A DNA stretch of 64,000 nucleotides from Flaveria trinervia (lineage: Eukaryota > Streptophyta > Magnoliopsida > Asterales > Asteraceae), in NCBI GenBank assembly GCA_025506515.1, contig CM046442.1, positions 12,615,406 through 12,679,405 on the forward strand, given 5' to 3'. The notes under the pieces were generated by a model. That model had not been told where the DNA came from. It did not search any database and saw only the letters and a list, made by a program, of their open reading frames with translations. The first letter of the stretch is position 1; each line of letters opens with the position of its first letter. Below, piece after piece: positions 20,901 through 32,218 of this stretch. A program made the position numbers and the translations under genes.

Positions 20901-23900
20901 ATGGCGTCTTTGCAAATAAACCGCGACACAACTGTGTTGCCTACCTCACAAAATCGCCGATCTGGACTAAGTTCGATACTGCTATCGATCTTATGGTTCA
21001 GTCCCAATACAACAAGGCATTCCTTCTGAACCCCGTTTTACATGCCGAATCCTTGAACCAATTTTGGATGAACGTTAATGTTACTACTGAGGAGAGCACA
21101 CCAATCCCTCCGGTCAGTCGTCAACAACAACGAAGTAGTGATTACTCCTGCAACAATCCGTAAAATTCTTCAACTGAGTGATGCTACCTCTCCTGCTGGA
21201 TATCCGAAGGGCACCATAGATCTATCATTTGCTCAGCATGGATATCAAGGTGATCTCAGTGCCACCACCATCATGAAGAAACATTTTAATGACGCTGAGC
21301 GCCTGATCTTTCATATGGTCAATGTATGTTTGGCCCCTAAGACATCGTCTTGGGATCAAATGTCCACCAAATGGCAGCAGGTATGTGTATTCTATCCTTG
21401 AGCAACAACCACTGAACTTTTCAGAATTAATATTTTCAGAGCTCAAAGATATGGCTCAAAAACCAACTGCCAACCGTTGGATACTTTATCCACGGTTCAT
21501 AATGGCCATTATAATAGACCAGCTTAATGCTGAGGGACTTGTTGGCTTGGGAGTCCCTGCTACGGCTGTTTTGCCCGAAGTATACTCCCGGCACAACTCC
21601 GACCGGACACTCAAACTGGCTGCCAAGCTGCGAAAACCCACGCAGCTGGAACCCACAGCCACCACCTCCAAATCCAATGTCCCCACCACCCACCAAAAAG
21701 AAACCCAAAAAGGCTACTCAGGGAATTGAGTCCCCTGAGGATGCTCCTGCACACACAACGCAGGATATATCCACTAGTCCAAACCCCCTAGTGGATACAA
21801 TGACTCCTCCAGCCACAGCCGCTCAGGCTTCCTCTCAACAGGAGCCTGCAGCAACCCAAGGGGCACCTACTTATCTGGGATCTTCCTCACTTGAGGAGAT
21901 TGCCATTGAAGAGCACCATCCACCCCAGGTGCACACTGCTTCTACCCCTGTACCCCAAACAACCGCCCCTCACAGCCCAACTTTAATAGTTGCTCAAGTG
22001 CTGACTCAATTGCACTCCTCACCCCCTCCCCAGAAACCACTTCTTACTGGGAATGCCTCTACAATTGAGGGGGAGGAACACAGTGCACTTGAGAACCCAC
22101 AGCACAGGGGTTTACCAATTCTATCTCCTGGTGTAGAGAGGAGATTAGAATATCTAGTGAGGCTGCCACCTCCTCTGACTCAGCACATGACCAGAGTGAG
22201 GCTGGTAACATTGCTAAGACCTCCCTAGAGGCAACAGCTGATGAGGACATTGTCCTGAGGCTGGAAGTCCCCAGTACCAAGCACAAGGGGCACATGCACC
22301 AACTGGTCTACACCCAGTGCATGTAAATCCTGCTCTAAGCAGGAGGTCAGGTGATTCAGTATCAACTGATGATGACCTGAGCTTCTTCTTCGATGTCGTT
22401 GCTCACAACACCATTCTAGAGGATGAGGTTAGCAGACTCAAAGCTGCTGGCCAAGATGTCTCAGGATGCAAGTCCATCTGCCACCCTCATACACCCACAG
22501 ATGGCACCTTCCCTTGAAGGTTTCCCAAACACAGAGCCACCCCAAAATCAACCCCCGCCTCTGCTTCAGGCCCTACTTCTCAGGAACAGAACCCTCCTGA
22601 GCAAATAGGTGCTATCCTACAAAATCCCTCCCTCTCATCACCCCCCTAATCACTGATATAGTGATCAAAGCCCTTGATGAGAGGCTTTCCTCAACATTAC
22701 AGCCACTGGTTGATGCTGCTGTCCACAAGACTCTTTCTGCGGTACCAACCCCTTCCTCCAATGCAACCAAAAGGGGGAGAGTACTGCAGTGAAAGATAGA
22801 AAGAGGAAGAGATCTGAGGAAGAGGAGAAACAAGAAAAGCAACCTCTGCTCACGTACAAGCGAAAGAGAAGTGCTGATGATCATACTGCTGAAGAAAGCC
22901 TTGGAGGAGCTGGTCAAAGAAGCTGACACCACACACAGCCGCTCCATGGATAAGATAATTGACCAACTATTCAGGCAGGGGTTTGACACAGCCACTGGAT
23001 AGTGAGATCAGAAGGTTAGAGTACAAGAGATACAAACCCGATGGGCAGGGTACGATGCTCTTGAGAAAGAGAGGTTGGAAATAATGATCCGCTTTATTGC
23101 CAAATACTTGGAAGATCATTAATGGAGATCCGCGCATGGTCCAGGGACAGCATTCTGGCTATAGCCACCAGAATCTGTCTGTCTGAGCAATTCAACAAGG
23201 GATCATTGTGGAAGCCCTTGATGAGGCTGGGGCTGGCAAAAGGTTAGAGATGCTAAACTTACAAAAGCAAAATTAACTACAGGATGCTAGATCAACCTTC
23301 CCTTCCACCCACTCAACAGATCCTATCCCTCAAATCTCCCAACCAACCTCTAAGCCAAAATCCAAACATCCTCTCTCTTCAAAACCAATCCCTTCACCAA
23401 CCCACCATCATCCAGTGATGTACCCCGTAGAAGGAGAAGGGTGCTGAGGATGGAAGAAGAAGCAGAAGAAGAGGATGAAGATGATAGTCTGCCACTCTCT
23501 GCTGTTCTGAAGCTACCAAAGCCCCAGAGTCAATCCATGATCACACCCACTCTCAAGGGAAATGGTCAGAGTAAAGATAGAAGAAGAAGAACAGCAGAAA
23601 CAGCACGATGAGCAACTGTGAAGATGGTTGACAAGGAATTTCCTCAGTCATCATCTATTCAAGCCATGAAAGGGCATGCTCAAAGGCTGTACACTCTCAG
23701 ACACACCTTTCAGTATCAGAGGGAGAGAGTGAGAGTATGGCCAGACCCCAGGGTGAGTTCTAGAATCCATAAAAGAACTATCCCACACAGATACAACGGC
23801 CAAGTACGAAAAACAATAGAATCTACCATCATGTTGGCCGTTGTAGTCTCACCTTGGGAAATCATTGATGAATTCAAGAAAGCTCACCAAGCAAAGAAGA

Positions 23901-24395
23901 CACCTCAAGCCTTACTAGAAAACAAGATGATTAAGAAGGGGTTGTTATACAAAAAGCTTGAAGACATCCAAAGAATGAGCTCCAGTTACTCCTTGAAGGC
24001 AACCATCCGGATGAATTTGTATACAGGGAGGTAACTACGGTGGAGCTGAAGAATGGCAGGACCATGAAGTACTTATCAGTACTATGGTCCAGAGTTCTTC
24101 TTCGAAGGAGGAGCTGAAGAACTCTCTCAAGAGGAACAAATTGTTCTCCTTGAGGCCTATGTCCGTGAGTCATACAGACTCATTATGGGGAAGTGAATCT
24201 CATGAATGGGATAACAACTCTGTGTCCAGTTCCCCAAAACAGAGTTCCCATTCATACTCTGCCAAACAAATATTTGAGGTTCTTCCCAGGCCGGAGCGTA
24301 CATGGGTCATCTTCTCTACTGATCAAGAAGGAAAAAGACCAACATTTTTGCCATCAATAAGTGGGAGTATAAATAAGTTAGAGGTTTTGGCTGCA
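20901..24395 (+). pseudogene. Element B third ORF (ORF3)
   Basis: The ATG at 20901 is aligned with the C ATG. One base is lost near codon 6, so the first frame soon stops. The conserved N-terminal region is readable at 21078-21401 (VVITPATIRKIL..., MVNVCLAPKTSSW), followed by a Pro/Thr/Ser-rich middle (21527-22228), a charged region (22660-23600) and a conserved C-terminal domain (23618-24034, HAQRLYTLRHTFQYQRERVR...). Many shifts. No membrane helix seen. Function unknown. Confidence 0.65.
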
Positions 24396-24402
24396 TTGGT
24401 TC

Positions 24403-24410
24403 AGGGGGAG
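24403..24410 (+). promoter_or_regulatory. Polypurine tract of element B
   Basis: AGGGGGAG followed by TT and the TG of the 3' LTR; identical in element C. Confidence 0.85.
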
Positions 24411-24412
24411 TT

Positions 24413-25311
24413 TGTTGGACCAAAAGAACCAATGAGCCAAGATCAGAAAATCTCTAAGTCCCACACGGTATCACAACAACTGCTGAAAGCCTCATCAGTA
24501 GTTTGACAAGTGCTGAAGACTTCAACAGCTGAAGATCAAGTGCTGAAGACCTTAACAGCTGAAGAACCAAAGTGCTGAAGTACAACAGCTGAAGAACACA
24601 AGTGCTGAAGCTGAAAGACCAAAGTACTGAAGTACAACAGCTGAAGAGTTCACAAGTGCTGAAGATCAACAACTGATGTACAAAGTCTGAAGACAAAGAC
24701 TGAAGACATCAGCTGATGATATCTACTGAAGTCATCAGCTGATGAAACGCCTGAAGGTCAAAGTCTGAAGACCAAGTACTGAAGCCTCAGTAGTTTGTCA
24801 CAACTGCTGAAGAGTACTTCTTCAGTAGTTGTGATATCAGTAGTTTTATGTTTTATGTTTCAGTAGTTTTGTAAAACGACTGAAGAGCTTGTTCTTCAGT
24901 CGTTGTAGTTTCAGTAGTTTTATATTTTGTACTTAACTTGCTGATATGTTCTCAGTAGTTGTGAACATTTCAGTAGTTTGTTAAGATTTAGTTATTTCTG
25001 TATTGGATCTGCCAGTTGTCACTTTCCGTGATAACAGCAGTGACTGTTGCACTCTATATAAGGAGTGACAACCCATTGTAATGATAGAGTGAAAATGAGC
25101 AATTGAATGGAATGTTTGATTGATTTGATTAGAAATATTCTCCATCTATAAACATTCCTAGAAATCAGAAATTCATATTCTCTCCCTATAACCGTATGCG
25201 ATCTTAACGCTTACATATATTGTTTGCTTGCTACAATTTGTCTAATTCGTTTGTGTATTCCGCTGCTTTACATTCTGATAAACATCAAACTTGTGATCTC
25301 TGATCCTGTCA
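24413..25311 (+). repeat. 3' LTR of element B
   Basis: Same ends as the 5' LTR (TGTTGG...TGTCA). Compared with it I count 5 substitutions, plus C, AA and A insertions of 1, 2 and 1 bases. TATATAA is at 25055-25061. Confidence 0.95.
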
Positions 25312-25331
25312 TATTGGCTTGAACTAAATAG

Positions 25332-26341
25332 GGCATTCTTCCTGCTATAACAAGGGTGTTGTCATATGTTGAGCACAAATTCTGTCTCAGGCCTATTCAT
25401 GAGAATATGAAGGCAACTTTTAAAGGGAAACTTTATAAATATATGCTTTGGAAATATGCATCATCAATCATAGTTTTCTAGTTTCAAAAGGCAAATGGAT
25501 GATTTGAGCAAGTTTAACAAGGATGCCTTCTCTTTGTTGAAAAATATACCTCCAAACACGGATCCAAATCACACTTCTCAGGTAGGACCTAATATTCATA
25601 TTTAGTTTCAAAATATGATTAGGGAGCCTATTATCTGATTTATTTATGTGTAAATAGGTAGGGCATTATCAAATCAGCACTTGAATACATAAGGGAGTAC
25701 CTTATAAGGAGGATTGTGACAGTTTTGAAGCTTGTTGATAGATGTGAAGGGATCCTTACACTAACTGCTACCAAAATGTTTGAATTAATCAAGAAAGAAG
25801 TAACTAGATACAATGTCATTTGGAATGGAGATGATAAATATCAAGTTAGTGGTCCAAGTAGTGATCAATGTGTGGTGGATATGGTAGAAGGTGTTATGCT
25901 TGCAGGAGATAGTAAATTACTGAAATGCCCTGCAAACATGATGTGGCAACAATTTGGATCAAGGCAACCAATGACAAGATGTTGGGATTTTACAGAGTTG
26001 GGTTCATCTAGTCTACATAATGGAAATGTGGAAGCATGTTTATGCTTACAAGATCAATCCATTGTATGGTAGGTTTTTTTGGGCAAAGTTTGAAGTTCCT
26101 ACAACCATTACACCACCAAATCATCATAAACAAGATGGAAGACCTGAAAAAGCAAGGAAGGGGTTAGCAGTTGAGATAAAATGCATTGCCAAGGATGGAG
26201 GTCATCAAAGAAGAATACCACATTTACATGCAGCAAGTGTGGAACCAAGGGCCATAATTCTAGGTCGTGCAAAGGACAAAGGCAACAACCATAGAATGAA
26301 TTTGGAACATTGGCAACAACAACTGCTTTTGGTCTTCTTTT
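25332..26341 (+). pseudogene. MULE transposase, 3' part (continues from 12828)
   Basis: After an AAATAG acceptor (25326-25331) the frame reads GILPAITRVLSYVEHKFC, the expected continuation of the MULE core. Next come MKATFKGKLYK, LEYIREYLIRRIV (about 25680), VIWNGDDKYQVSGP and VDMVE. A SWIM zinc finger C-x-C-x(n)-C-x-H is visible at 25892-25939 in a shifted frame with stops. The end has KINPLYGR, PTTITPPNHHKQ-GRP, and an intact CCHC knuckle at 26229-26270. A segment between 25580 and 25675 is intronic or deleted. It cannot be functional. Confidence 0.8.
26229..26270 (+). other. CCHC zinc knuckle at the MULE C-terminus
   Basis: Encodes C-x2-C-x4-H-x4-C (CSKCGTKGHNSRSC), typical of the C-terminal end of plant MULE transposases. 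It is in a different frame from the preceding block. Confidence 0.8.
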
Positions 26342-26639
26342 AGTATGTATTTGGAACAATTATGATGTACTATATTTTGAACCTTGGTTTATCAGCTACT
26401 TGGATAATATGTAATGTATTTTGTATGGTTATTTAGGAAGTTTAACAAGAGTGTGTAAAGATTTAGGAAACAACTAAAACAATACCAAACAGTTCCATAA
26501 TGGCTAATTTATAGTACCACTAAAACAACATTCCATTACAATTATGCATAAAGCATTACAAAATACAATCAAAATACATTACTGAAACTATTTGCTACAT
26601 AACCAAAGTACAATCAAAATGAAACCCATCCAACTAAGA

Positions 26640-26880
26640 ATCAACAGCTTCTTTAGTTTCATTACTTCAGCTTCGGATGCTTTCACATTTTTCTTCCAAG
26701 TTATTCTTTGCTTTAATCAGCCAAGGGATGATATTATAGATCTTAGACACATTTGAGGATCAAACCATCTAAGAATCTGCATTTTGAACATGCATAAAAG
26801 CGACGACTTGGGTTACGAGGTGTCCATGACATTGGATCACTGCTTCTTTGCCACGAGAGCAAAAAAACCATTATTCTAGA
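26640..26880 (-). pseudogene. GRF-type zinc finger protein relic
   Basis: On the minus strand the pieces MSWTPRNPSRRFYACSKC, then a short hydrophobic run, then IIPWLIKAKNNLEE follow the order of plant GRF-type zinc finger proteins (TPxNPxRRFYxC core and a coiled coil behind it). Stops and one shift separate the pieces. It lies 300 bp past the MULE transposase in opposite orientation, so it may be MULE cargo or an unrelated relic. Confidence 0.55.
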
Positions 26881-26904
26881 TGAACCTTGATCCACTTACT
26901 ATGA

Positions 26905-27056
26905 CATTACTAGAAAGTGGAGCGATTGCTATCAAAATTTGCGATCATTTCTTGGTCGCAGATGCTCAGTTTTGTAGTGCTGCATTAGAAAACTGAGCAA
27001 TTACTATCAAATTTGCAACCCATTTTTGGTCACAAATGCCCAGTTTTGTAGTAGTG
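26905..27056. mobile_element. CACTA-type MITE, 152 bp
   Basis: The right end read on the minus strand is CACTACTACAAAACTGGGC, a canonical CACTA terminus. The left end CATTACTAGAAAGTGG is a decayed match. A perfect 3-bp duplication TGA flanks it (26902-26904 and 27057-27059), as expected for En/Spm elements. There is no coding capacity, so it is non-autonomous. Confidence 0.75.
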
Positions 27057-27059
27057 TGA

Positions 27060-28440
27060 AATGAGAGAGAAAGAGCGAGGTTTTATTAGAAGAGTGGGTA
27101 AGAAAAAAGGGGGTAAAAAAGACCATATTGCCCTCACATGGAAGCCACGTGGGTTAATTTAACGACAGAAATTAATGGGCGTTAGAAGATAGGATGAAAC
27201 GTGAAAACATTTTTAAACATAAAGTAATTTTTTTAGTTTAAGGATGATTTTTGAAATATGATATAACCCTAAATGATGAAAAATGTAATTTACCCTAAAT
27301 ATATTATTAATTTCTACAACATAATCATACGCAAATGGTTGTACTACACAAGATTAACAAAAATCCACACATATTTAGAGAAAGAAAAAAAATTTTAACT
27401 TGTATCCAAATATACCCTTAAAATCCATATACACACACTCATTTATAATGATTTCGAGCTATGGCGCCTCGAATAATACAATTACCAACTAATACAACAC
27501 CTAGTTAAAAAAGTGACCAATTTACACTAACAAAAATAAGACAATCTTATTTATGAATGTAAAACAATTTATTTATGAATCTAAATAAAATGTTCTAGTT
27601 CTACACTGATGATAGAATTCTTAATAGATAAATGATTAATTTTGTGTCAAATGTCATCTTCATACGTTTCCTCTTAAAATTTCTAGTTCATTCCGGCTTA
27701 AATCATGGTTAATTTCATATTATTGCTTAAATCACGGTTATTTTCAAAACCAAAAAGAATTTAATTGAAAATGTGTGTTTTTCATCTTTTACCACCTATG
27801 AAAATTTCTTGACATCCAAAAAAAACCTTTGAAAATTTTATTTCCTTTTCAAAGGAGATGATTTCTTATCAACTACCCTTGGATATCTTTCATATTAATT
27901 TCAAATCGACTATTCAACTGTCTTGATCAGACAAATAATAGTTTTTTTATATTTTTTAGTAAAAATTTATTATTAAAATTAAATAACTATATATATACTA
28001 TATACTAATTACTAACTTTCTTATCTATTATGAATTGTACAATATACTTTAAGGGTTGTATTTAATTTTTGTTTTAAATTTTTTAATCTTTAACTTTTCA
28101 ATTTAACCCAACACTTTTAAGTATTTTACAATGCAACCCAAATATTTTTTACTTTTAACATAGGTACCTATACTTTTTATATTTAAATTTTTTTGTTTTA
28201 CATTTTGGTCTACATTTTTTAGTTAACACGAGGCAGTTTGCGTGTATAGTTTAACATTTTTATGTTTATTTCTCCCCGTTTAATGGTTTTGTCGCAACGC
28301 GATGGTCTAAAATCGACTTAATTATTGTTTTATATGTTTTACGTTTCACTTAACAATGATGTGTCCTTAGTTCTACGTTTTGGTTTGTGATCGCTAACAG
28401 TTGTGTGTTTTTTGTGCTATTTGGCATAGTTTTATGCCAT
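27060..28440. other. AT-rich non-coding stretch, probable Helitron body
   Basis: I see no gene. It is AT-rich, with short imperfect repeats, and ends at a Helitron 3' terminus at 28470. The Helitron 5' end (TC after A) could not be fixed. Confidence 0.4.
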
Positions 28441-28470
28441 CCGCGGCAACGCGGGGAGGCTTAATACTAG
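28441..28470 (+). mobile_element. Helitron 3' terminus (plus strand)
   Basis: Hairpin CCGCG-GCAA-CGCGG at 28441-28454, 12 bases, then CTAG at 28467-28470 followed by T. GC-rich hairpin plus CTRR at an A/T target is the Helitron 3' signature. Confidence 0.7.
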
Positions 28471-29610
28471 TTTGTAGTTTTTAAAACAAATTGTTTTATC
28501 ATGATATTTAAAGGATTTTAAACGTAGTATTATAAATGCAGTAAAAATATTAAACCACTAAAATTGTCATTATTTACAGACTATATAATTATTAAAATAG
28601 ATGGATGCAAAAAAGGTTGGGGTGCAATTTTACTCTGCCAATCAAACAAATATAGCCATTAAAAATAAGAAAAATTTTGTGCTTAATGCTAGTGTCAATT
28701 TCCAAAATAAAACAAGTTGGGTAAGCATCGATTTTAAAATATAAAAGATATTATGATATTATATATGATTGAAATTATGTATAATTAAACATTATAAGTA
28801 ATAAAACTATGATATCAACGTTTTAGATTTTTCTGTTTATCAAAATACATTAAACATTGTTGTTTCAAAATAAAACGTTTTAAAGAAATATATCATTTTT
28901 AAAAAATTTCATATTATAACTCCCAATTTCAATTATGTTTTTTCTATAAAAAATTACTTTATAATTTTTTATATTTATTTTAAAAAAGTTTGTTATTTTA
29001 GAAAAAAAATTATTTTATAAAAATTTGTTTCTTAGAAAATAACATTAATAAAAAGATCACTTTCTTAATTTATTAAAAAACTATCTTTAATCTAAAAAAG
29101 AGTTAAATAATATTATTAGTGATTAATATAATTGTTTAATATCAAAGAGAAGTGAGAAAATTTTAATAATAATAAATGTGATGTTGTCGCATGTCCCTGC
29201 TAGTTACTCTTTTATTAGATTAAAAAGATCAGTAACTTATTGTGCAATATGTCATACTTTTATGAGCCCAAGATTCTTTTTCTGCTTGTGTCGTCTACAT
29301 TTTTTTTTGTGAACATAAAAATACGTAAGTTCAATTATATTATAACCATCATTTTATAATTTTATATTTTATTACTAATTGTTAGATATTTATTATTCAA
29401 CCCATTTGATACATAGACTCGCAGTCTTAGCTAGTGTTATGTTTAAATTGAATATTATATACACTTACACTTGAAACCATGGTTATAAGATTAAGTATGA
29501 ATAAATCTAGACATCAAAGAAGGTCAAAGATCGAGTATAAATAACATCCAACAATTGAAGACATCAATGAAGATCGAATACAAAAACCGAAAAATCAGGA
29601 GAATGGAATG
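28471..29610. other. AT-rich repeat-derived stretch
   Basis: No gene. Very AT-rich. The section 28855-29200 resembles 37862-38170 in word content and order (runs of TTTTAAAAAAT, TTTTATAAAAATATTT, AATAATATCATT), so both are decayed copies of one dispersed repeat. Confidence 0.4.
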
Positions 29611-29614
29611 GATA

Positions 29615-29885
29615 TTATTGTTACATATATTCAACTCTGGTGTTACATATATGTAACTTGTTGTTATGTATACGTAACACTGTTGTTACATGTTATTACG
29701 TATATGTAACTTTGTTGTTCTAACATTATGTAACTTTACTATACGCATGTGTAAGTTCGTTCTTTATATATGTAATTATATTTGTTACATATATGTAGAT
29801 ATATATTCTTATATGTATACATATTTTCCCAATGGTTTTGGTTGTTACATATATGTAATTTCATTTGTCACATATATATCCTCTC
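29615..29885. repeat. Cluster of GTTACATATATGTAAC-type palindromes, left
   Basis: Repeated 16-bp palindromes and variants (GTTACATATATGTAAC, GTTATGTATACGTAAC, TTACGTATATGTAAC) spaced 20-40 bp. A second cluster lies at 31055-31400. Confidence 0.8.
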
Positions 29886-30428
29886 GAAAACCATCAAACA
29901 CCACCCTCCATACGATCGGAATTTGACATTTGAGCAAATGGAGTAAATTTTATTTAATTTTATGAAAAAATAATAAGAGAGAGAGAACGATTCTAACTTC
30001 TTTTATAAACATGATTTCAAACGCAAAAATAATATTTACCTACTATACATCTTACTATTGATATTTATCATATTTAATTAAAAAATTATAAAACTGTTGT
30101 TGATGATTGGTTTAATATTGATCAATGGTTTGAAAAATGACTTCCATTATATGTGTATTATATGTGGAATAAATGTGAATATGACAATTATATATATTCT
30201 TAATTCTTAATAGGATATAAATAGATCGATATGAAGCTCGAAACAATCCAAGCCTTATCCAACCCGAGACAAGCCTAAGTGTAGAAAAAAACTTCATTAA
30301 ATTATCAAAACGAGCTTAAACCTCACATATAAAGCTCGAGTCGGCTCACTAGTTTAAACAACCTTTTTAATTATTTTTGAATTACTTTATTCCTCAAATA
30401 TGATGTTATGTATTATATATATATATAT

Positions 30429-31870
30429 AGAGAGAGGAAGGATCAAATGAAAACTACATTTATAATTGAAAACCATAAAAACCACTTTCAACCAATCAAT
30501 TATTTTCTTTTAAACTTTTTTATTTTTTATTTAAAAGGCTAGTAAAGTAATTTGACACCCTTTTAATTTTGGTAATTATCTTTTCTTTAGAATTCATTTA
30601 TTATCTCCATAATTGAATTTTTAATTCCATATTTCTATCATTTTTAAAAATGCTACTACCATGATTTTAATTAGAGCACTACCATTATCACCATCAACAT
30701 ATCATCACCACCATCTCATACCACTATCGCCATCACTTGCCCCCATTGTTTTTCCATGTTCATACGTCACCATACAAGCCCATATCTCGTCGTCTACCAC
30801 TCCCGACCGCCTTCGAACACCGTCGACACCACCCACTTTCTTCGTCAATGGTTCTTCTACTTTGAACATCCCTTTGAACGCCATGATCGTCTTTAAACAC
30901 AAAAGAAACACCTGTAATAGTTTGGTTAAACTTGTTAATCATTCAAAACCAACAATCAAGAGGAAGATGATAGAGATGTATCTTAAAAGAAGGTGGCGGC
31001 TAGGGTTACATATGCATGGAACTAAACATCAAGATGAAGAAGATGATGATGATAAACTCTGTTACGTATACGTAACCCTAATGAAGATGGTGATGAACTA
31101 TATGAAAAATGGATTTCCGAATAAGATACATATATGTACCCACTCGTGACGTACGTATATGTAAGTTTGATAGTTATGAAGATGACGACCAATGGGATGA
31201 AAAAATGTTATCTAGGTCATTAAGAAAGAAACTGAACAAATGAATACTTAGTATTGTTGTTACATATATGTAACACAGATGTTACATACACGTAACACTA
31301 TTGTTACATACACGTAACATTGTTATGACATGCACATAACACTATTGTTACATATACGTATTACTGTCGTTACATATGTAAATTGTGTACTTATTGTATT
31401 GTATTATTTTAATTTATGTATATAAAAAAAGTCTTATCTTTTTATTTTGATAGATTTTTCTAATAATTTTTGTAGGGGTACGATTACAACTCATATGTTA
31501 CTAGCATTTTTTGCAACAATCTCACATATATGTAAACATAGGTTAACTAAAAAAATAAACTAATCATTCATACTAAAACCAAAAATGAATTTAATTTGAT
31601 TTTATATATTTTTTAAATAGAAGAGATGAGAGAGGTGAGAGGAAAGAGAAAAGATTTGAGTGAATTTAAAAATAATTTAATTATTTTGATGGTTAGCAAA
31701 TTAATTATTTTGTATTCTTCTAATTATGCCCTTAAGGTCTTATTAAATACTTACAATCTTTAATTAATTTATTTAAATAACACTAATTAATATCAACCAT
31801 AGATCAAAATGATCAAGGTAAAAAGTGATTTTTTTAGTTTCTAATTATAATATGGTTTCCATTGGAACCA
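30429..31870. mobile_element. Inverted-repeat element embedded in a (TA)n tract (Micron-like)
   Basis: Left end GGATCAAATGAAAACTAC... (30440 on) and the reverse complement of the right end GGTTCCAATGGAAACCA... (31867 backwards) match at about 75 percent over the first 54 bp. A short TA run lies left (30410-30428) and a long one right (31871-32013), as for elements that target TA microsatellites. The interior holds the second palindrome cluster. I do not believe in the long open frame at 30661-31149. Borders are approximate. Confidence 0.5.
31055..31400. repeat. Cluster of GTTACATATATGTAAC-type palindromes, right
   Basis: Same palindrome family as at 29615-29885, with variants GTTACATACACGTAAC and GTTACATATACGTA. 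It lies inside the TA-embedded element. Confidence 0.8.
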
Positions 31871-32016
<146 letters not shown>

Positions 32017-32218
32017 GAATATTAAGGAGCGAAGCCCGAGCTAAGCTCGAGCTTAAAAAATAAATATCAAAACAAGTTGAGCTCAAGCTTAAGCTTTCTT
32101 AAGTCAAAATAAACCAAGCTCGATCCTATACGAACTTGAGCACTGCTCGGCTCCGTTTGTTGCACACCTTTAAATAGGTAATAATAAAACTCTTCTAGTA
32201 ATACTTGAATAAAACTTT

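Larger units (their letters stand above)
12893..25311 (+). mobile_element. Element B: complete SIRE-type copia retrotransposon, recent insertion
   Basis: 12.4 kb bounded by near-identical LTRs (895 and 899 bp), a tRNA-Met primer site, a polypurine tract and perfect TATTG duplications. Gene order matches A: gag, intermediate ORF, protease, integrase, RT, RNase H, spacer, ORF3. It sits inside an intron of a MULE transposase. Hand alignment of the LTRs shows 5 substitutions and 3 small indels (4 bases). The coding part has many more frameshifts than such LTRs would predict. Confidence 0.95.
12888..25316. repeat. Target site duplication of element B (TATTG at both ends)
   Basis: TATTG at 12888-12892 directly precedes the 5' LTR, and TATTG at 25312-25316 directly follows the 3' LTR. 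A perfect 5-bp duplication is the copia signature and proves the element borders. Confidence 0.95.

Noticed and set aside
30661..31149. 162-codon ORF with His/Pro/Ser-rich start
   Set aside because: Low-complexity start, palindrome repeats in the 3' part, no recognisable domain, and it lies within an inverted-repeat element.
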